A stretch of DNA of 64,000 nt from Spodoptera frugiperda. Its lineage: Eukaryota > Arthropoda > Insecta > Lepidoptera > Noctuidae. Below the pieces are notes generated by a model. That model worked only from the letters and a program-made list of their open reading frames with translations. It ran no database searches and was not told the origin of the DNA. The position numbers and the translations under genes are program-made. The stretch is taken from NCBI RefSeq assembly GCF_023101765.2, contig NC_064237.1, positions 5,153,649 to 5,217,648 of the forward strand. The letters are read 5' to 3'. How positions within the stretch are numbered: position 1 is the first letter of the stretch; each line of letters starts with the position of its first letter. Below, one piece after another: positions 59,094 through 64,000 of this stretch.

Positions 59094-60904
59094 ACACTTG
59101 TTATACGTAACGGTTTGAGTCGCTATATGTAGAAATCACGACTGTTGACGACACGTCTCGCTCACGACAGGCTTTCAGTGTGATGCGGGCTTTAGGTTTT
59201 AGAATTTCTATTTATAGTTTCGATTCGTATAAAGTTTTACAGTGTATGTGAGATATTCATAATGTTTCTGGTTCTGATTTTTGTTTTAGGTGAACCTTCT
59301 AGGTGATATAAAAATATACCTATTAGGTATTAACATTACACTATCGGGTTTAATGTATCATCAAATTATTATTAGAAACAATAATAAAAAGAAGGTGGAA
59401 ATCTGAGGTTCCCTGTATAAAATATGAGATGAAGTTAGTCAGTACTTGACTTCAGTCAGCTAACTTCTACTGTCATACAAACCCGACAAATATCATAAAA
59501 ATTGCATTACACTACACTGCACAGCATCATAAATAAAATTTAGCTCTAAAAATTCAACTCTAAAAAGTAAAGCTCCGTTCAACAAAACTAATAACAAGTT
59601 TCAAAGTGACATGCTGGAGAAAAACATGAACCGTTCACACCTAGTTTGGTTGTGAACTGTATGCACTGTTCTGCCAACCTAACGAGATACGACGTTGCTT
59701 TTAGAGTTATTTCCCGGGGTTGCAGCGGGCTAAAGAAAAGACGTCATTATTTACGTAGATTGCCCTCCTTGTGAAGCGCATTGTTTATAAAAGAAAGTAG
59801 CTAGTAAACGTGCAAGAGAATACAGGTTGTGCCGAAATGTTTATGTTTCTTTTAATTAATCTTTTTTTTTTTATAGCCGGAATTGTTTCATTGATCTAAT
59901 ATTTGGCTAAGTCAAAGTTTAAAATACAAGCGTGTCTTTGTTGTGGTATTCCTTAAGTTGCAGGTGGCAAGGTACATGTGAAGTGGTACGTAATTCGATC
60001 CGTCCATTTTCATTATTTTGTCTACCGACACATTAAGTTGTGTAAACCTAAAAAAAATATAATTAAAGTAGGTATAGGAAATGTTTATGGTATTCACTAT
60101 TGTAGTCGCTACGCCCGTAGCGGTTGTCAAAGCTTATCTAGCTACGCCGTAGCATGCTACGAAATTACTACGCTGCAAAACATTTTAGTAAATTGTATGG
60201 TCATTATAACCACTACCTACGTACACTTTTCCTTAAAGCATGATGACACTAACAGTTGTGTAAAGTTACAGTTTTTAATTGATTGTGTACATTAGGGTTT
60301 TACAAGTTGTATTTAAGTATTTCTTTATCAATAAAATAATTTTTCTATCCGATATAAGAATCAACTTCCCACCTTCTTCCCTACTCGGCCCTTAGACTAA
60401 AGGGAAACTCAAATTCATTAGCGAATAAATACCGCACATTTTCACCTACACCCGAAAATAGAACTCAGCACCCAAGTCACATCCGCGTACTTCTCTAATA
60501 ACAAGAAACATTCCCAATATAATACGAATCAAACGGTAGGTAAGAATCCAATACAAAGTTTCCGAAGCAGTTTCATCCCGCATCTTTCATGTCCTCCACT
60601 AGAGATAGCGGCTATCGACAAAACGATAGATTGCGCTCCTTCCCGTCTATTGATTTTCGGTAGGTAAGAGGTAATATTTGCCGATTTTTGTTCGGACTCA
60701 CAGTTGTGTAAGGATTGACCAGCCAGTCAATTCGGTTTCGGCTTTCAAGTCACTTCGAATTTGTCGGCTTCTATTTGTTGGGTTTTGTTTATTTCTGTTA
60801 TTGGTGGTGTATCTCAAGGATTTTTTTTCAAAAAGAACCTTGACACCTCGAAGAGCTCTCTCTTCGAGGCACCTCTCCAGGAGCGTAAATTTTTTGTCTC
60901 TCGG
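59094..60904. other. Unassigned stretch with a GTAGC/GCTAC cluster
   Basis: It holds the palindromic cluster at 60,100-60,175, listed in findings. No coding exon is supported. The frames at 59.9-60.3 kb overlap on both strands and have no motif. Confidence 0.45.
60107..60153. repeat. Clustered 'cgctacg' palindromes
   Basis: 'cgctacgcccgtagcg' (60,107-60,122) and 'gctacgccgtagc' (60,141-60,153) are two perfect short palindromes 18 bases apart, followed by further 'gctacg' and 'ctacgc' words to 60,173. This is a piece of a repeat built on the GTAGC/GCTAC word. Confidence 0.6.
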
Positions 60905-61092
60905 TTTTTTTTTGAAGGGGGAAAATCATTCTATGACTTCTCCCGCCTTGGGCGAGGCGAGAGGGAGTGTCATACTCTTACTGACTAAAAACCACCCCGT
61001 TCCTTCTCCTGCTTTTCGAGCCGGAGCCCCGGTAAACCCGCTAGGTAGTCCGCAGTCCGTATCAGGCATCAGCCCTACTGGGCCCCATCTGA
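60905..61092 (+). repeat. 'cgccttgggcgaggc' repeat, copy 2
   Basis: It starts with a T-run and 'gaagggggaaaatcattcta', then 'tgacttctcccgccttgggc', 'gaggcgagagggagtgtcat', 'actcttactgactaaaaacc' and 'gagccggagccccggtaaac'. It matches 32.48-32.6 kb. The 156-codon open frame at 60,678-61,148 covers this repeat and has no ATG-supported protein homology I recognise, so it is not called. Confidence 0.7.
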
Positions 61093-63484
61093 AAGTTAAT
61101 ATTAACAGCTATTTTTACAAATATTCTACCAAAAAATTCGTTAATTAAGACATTTATCTTTCTACAACATTCAGCGAAAAAAATAAACTCTCCAAACATT
61201 ATCCTTCCTAATTAAACCCCATAACACGAGTTTTCTTAAGAATAATGGTATCGGTTTCCGTTTCGGCCGCTGATTTTAATCTCGGCGAAGACCGATCCCC
61301 TTGAATCTTAGGTAAGACATGTAAGTCGCCGTCCCGGGATACTCTTTAGATAACGAGCGAAGTTCCACCTAAAGATCTTGTAAATGTTCCTTCGCCGCAG
61401 CCAGAATTCGTAATTCAACTTCCATTTTGCAAGGACCCATAAAAATAATGTTTTATAGAAGACGGTGATAAGGCACTCCACTTAGTTGTTTACTGCTCCT
61501 AGATTGCTGTTTTATTAAGACTTAGCTGACAAACAAACGGACCAGGATATTTTGTAGATACCTAGACTTTAAGAAATCTAGAAGGAGAAATGGCGGTTTC
61601 GACGCTAACATTTGTTAAGTATAATCCAAGAGAAAGATGGTCTGCAACGTCGATTGTCGTTTTCGACTTCGGTTTGTCTTGAGTCAAAAACCAAATCGTT
61701 TTAGTATTTAGTAAAATATCTTTAATTGACTGCATGGTTGGTGCAGTGGCATGGCTACAGCTAGCCGAATAAACAATGGGTTTAGTTCTCCCATAGAACA
61801 ATAATTTTTATTTTACCTTACTTCGGTACATTGTTGATAACTTTCACAAGAATTATGACGTACCTACAAGACAGACTTATAAATGAAAGCACAGTAGCAA
61901 GATAAAATTATAACATAATTCTCAGAAACTTAAAACTGAAAATGTCTCCAAACATCTGAAGCGAAGCGTAAATGCGGTGTTCATTAGAATTCAAACAATC
62001 TTTCACGTTAACATTCAACTAACATACATTTAAACACGTAGAAGCAGTCTCCGTATATTTAGTAAAGTCAACAGTTCCAAACGCTCGCTTAAAAGAGAAG
62101 ACGTGAGCCAACGTAACGAGGAGTCCAACCAAAAACCGAAAGCGAGGTGACCTCCCTCAGGTACAAGAAAAGGGAGGTACTCACAGACCATTAACTGGTC
62201 ACTAGTCACAGTGACCCGCCAAAACTGCACTTATAGAGCTGTTTCAGCGTCTCGTAAAATGTAATGTCTTTCAAAAGGTATTTGGCTCCACATTTTTGTC
62301 GATATGCGAATTTGATTGGAACTTTGTTAGAAGGATTTTAGCGAGGATCTTAGAATATGTTTCACCGTGTGTGTGAAACGTTTATGAGGTAGGTTATCGT
62401 GATTTATGTTGTGAGATATTAAGTTTATTTTCAAAATATAAGGGTGTTTTAACTATTGTACTGTAAGCAAATTAACTTTATATTACGAACACCACATTGC
62501 GCCGTATAACACAAAATATGAACTACATCAATAGAACATTGAACAGTCGTAGTATAAACATTAAGGATTTATTTCTATACTAGGTTCACTGGAAGATATT
62601 CTTTTGGGAACCAAAACTAGGATTGCAAAGAAACGGACCCGTATATGTGTATAATAACAATGTTATAAATCGCGCGGTTTGAATTTCATATTACACTATT
62701 TTCGAGGGCGTATTCCGGTCACAGTCGAGTAAGTTCAGTCTCTTTACGGCGATACATTTATATCCATTTATTTGGCGAATATCCCTCGCTGTGAGCTACC
62801 AACGACGGAACGAACGGATGGGTACGTTTCTATTGCCTTTGAGATATTTCATTGACTTTTACAAATGCGAATGCCTGAGTGTCATTGGGATCGAATCTTG
62901 GTGTAGAATAAATTGCGTCCATAACATTGAATTCGCCCTTTTGTAGGGATATGTTATAGCGAATAGGAGCAATGTTTCTGACCGTCTGACGTTTATATGT
63001 GTTTGTCTTTATTTTGTTTCGATTTTCTGACTTTAATTCGACACTTTGTTTTAGGTATCACCCTCTCGTAAATATTGCCATTACAAAATTTTGAATTAAT
63101 TATAATTTTACACGGTCTTGAATTGCGATAAATATGTAAGTATATTAAAATGCCAAGTAATCCCAATGTTAGGAGGGCGTTACCAGGTCGGCCACAGTCG
63201 GCCAGCGGGTCGGTGACAGGGAAAGGGTCGACCTACGAAGCCGGAGGCGTGTTATCATGGTAATTATGACATCCCAAAAGAAACTCCCCACATCTAGCGG
63301 TAGTTTTTACGACTGCCCCAACTCTTTACGATGACATTTGCAGATAAGACTCGGAAATTGTGTTTTTATTGAAATTTCACGGATTCACATCAACTAAGAT
63401 AAGATTGATTCAATCTCTCAGTAGCTGTCATTGAAGTTTAGCATTTGAAGACGAATTGTTAAGCCAAATCATTTATTATGAACA
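61093..63484. other. Unassigned stretch upstream of the I29 gene
   Basis: It contains a SINE head at 61.73-61.80 kb and a patch at 62,090-62,220 ('gtgacctccctcaggtacaa', 'actggtcactagtcacagtg') whose antisense frame (66 codons) is unsupported. The last few hundred bases would hold the promoter of the 63.5 kb gene. I see no clear TATA box. Confidence 0.45.
61728..61808 (+). repeat. SINE head fragment
   Basis: 'tgactgcatggttggtgcag' + 'tggcatggctacagctagcc' has the A-box layout of the 12.2 kb SINE. It is followed by a decayed B box 'gggtttagttctcccat' and 'agaacaat'. The body is missing. Confidence 0.5.
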
Positions 63485-63841
63485 ATGAGGAACTGTTTTG
63501 TTCTGGAAGTGATACTGTTATATTTAATTTCGTTTGTTAAATTGGATAATAATTTTGTATTCAAACTGAAAGATGCGCCACAACTTTACAAAGATTTCAC
63601 TAAGAGATATCATCGGACGTTCGCAAGTGAATACGACTACAACCAGAGATATTTGAATTTCATTCAAACTTTGAGGTACATAAATAGTATAAATGCACAA
63701 ACATTCACCCAGCAGAAGGTTTTACCGAATCAATTTGCTGATTATTCTGATGATGAGAGAAGAGATTATCTAAGAAAAACAGCGAAGCGCATAGACCCTG
63801 AACTAAGAATGATATTGAGGATGAATGAAAACCCTGAGTAA
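63485..63841 (+). CDS. Secreted cathepsin propeptide inhibitor (I29) domain protein, complete or first exon
   Basis: The ATG at 63,485 opens 118 codons. Residues 1-20 have a hydrophobic core ('FVLEVILLYLISFV') and fit a signal peptide. Residues about 32-95 form an I29 fold: an ERFNIN-like pattern D51, R55, F59, T62, I66, N70 (E and first N replaced by D and T), then 'PNQFADYSDDE', whose N82, F84 and D86 fit the GNFD motif. I29 domains block papain-family cysteine proteases and are found as propeptides of cathepsin L/F-like enzymes or as free inhibitors such as Drosophila crammer or Bombyx BCPI. The frame ends GAG TAA, but a strong donor 'gtaagtaac' begins at 63,838 inside that end. It is therefore either a free ~118-residue secreted inhibitor or the first exon of a longer I29 or cathepsin gene continuing past 64,000. 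An ATG at 63,478 is in another frame. Confidence 0.8.
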   Translation: MRNCFVLEVILLYLISFVKLDNNFVFKLKDAPQLYKDFTKRYHRTFASEYDYNQRYLNFIQTLRYINSINAQTFTQQKVLPNQFADYSDDERRDYLRKTAKRIDPELRMILRMNENPE

Positions 63842-63843
63842 GT
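63838..63843 (+). other. Candidate 5' splice site
   Basis: 'gtaagt' preceded by 'ctga' is a near-ideal insect donor. If used, the exon ends at 63,837 with two bases of the next codon (phase 2) and the in-frame TAA is removed. Confidence 0.5.
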
Positions 63844-64000
63844 AACATCTATGTTAATGCCAGTATTACACACTTATTTTTGTAAAATAGACTTAATTCA
63901 GTAATTCCACAGTCCAATATCCAATACAAATGCTTTGATATTAAATCTAGATAAATAAGTATTCACTTTCAACAAACGAACATACATTATTATATTTTCC
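63842..64000. other. Intron start or 3' untranslated region
   Basis: The last 159 bases are AT-rich. No canonical AATAAA is seen; the nearest word is 'gataaataagt' at about 63,950. That mildly favours the intron reading. Confidence 0.35.

Noticed and set aside
60678..61148. 156-codon open frame on +
   Set aside because: Its second half is the 'cgccttgggcgaggc' interspersed repeat also found at 32.5 kb, the start is not in a convincing context, and no protein family is visible.
62030..62230. 66-codon antisense frame with a coding-like look
   Set aside because: It is short, with no recognisable domain and no splice signals I trust. It may be an old retroelement piece.

Overview
The window looks like nuclear DNA from a moth, most likely a noctuoid lepidopteran. 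The evidence is the AT-rich background, the lack of compact genes, and a repeat set I recognise from lepidopteran genomes: tRNA-derived SINEs ending in a 'cacgacacagga' tail, the 'cacctgatggtaagcgatc' repeat, and LINE-type 3' ends carrying 'atttataatattagta'. A BEL/Pao retrotransposon and a cathepsin-propeptide (I29) exon fit an insect. The species cannot be named from this sequence alone, and the repeat names rest on memory of sequence types, not on a search.

Layout. Bases 1 to about 48.3 kb are a gene desert or a very large intron. I see no convincing coding exon there. What can be read is interspersed repeats: a foldback MITE family (5.2, 7.3, 35.9 and 39.7 kb), SINEs (12.2, 28.2 and 34.0 kb, plus weaker copies), LINE 3' ends (6.0, 17.7, 20.5, 26.0 and 36.1 kb), a 30.5-31.0 kb repeat, a GC-rich island at 31.2 kb, and a near-perfect 135-bp-arm inverted repeat at 31.6-31.9 kb. 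Bases 48,393-54,936 hold a complete BEL/Pao LTR retrotransposon with identical 190-bp LTRs, a 5-bp target duplication, a tRNA-Tyr-type primer binding site, a polypurine tract and one uninterrupted 1,734-codon Gag-Pol frame. It is the only large gene in the window. It sits between two 144-bp inverted copies of another repeat (46.4 and 58.3 kb), with a ~53-bp minisatellite just inside the right copy. From 58.4 to 63.4 kb there are again only repeats. At 63.5 kb a real host gene begins: a signal peptide followed by a cathepsin propeptide inhibitor (I29) domain, which either ends at 118 residues or splices onward past the window edge.

How parts relate. The retrotransposon carries everything needed for its own copying except an envelope: Gag with zinc knuckles, aspartic protease, reverse transcriptase, RNase H and integrase. 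The host I29 gene is independent of it. The observations most worth checking are the recently inserted and probably still competent BEL element, the long hairpin at 31.6-31.9 kb (a candidate hairpin-RNA / endo-siRNA source or foldback transposon), and the inverted 144-bp repeats with the minisatellite around the BEL insertion.
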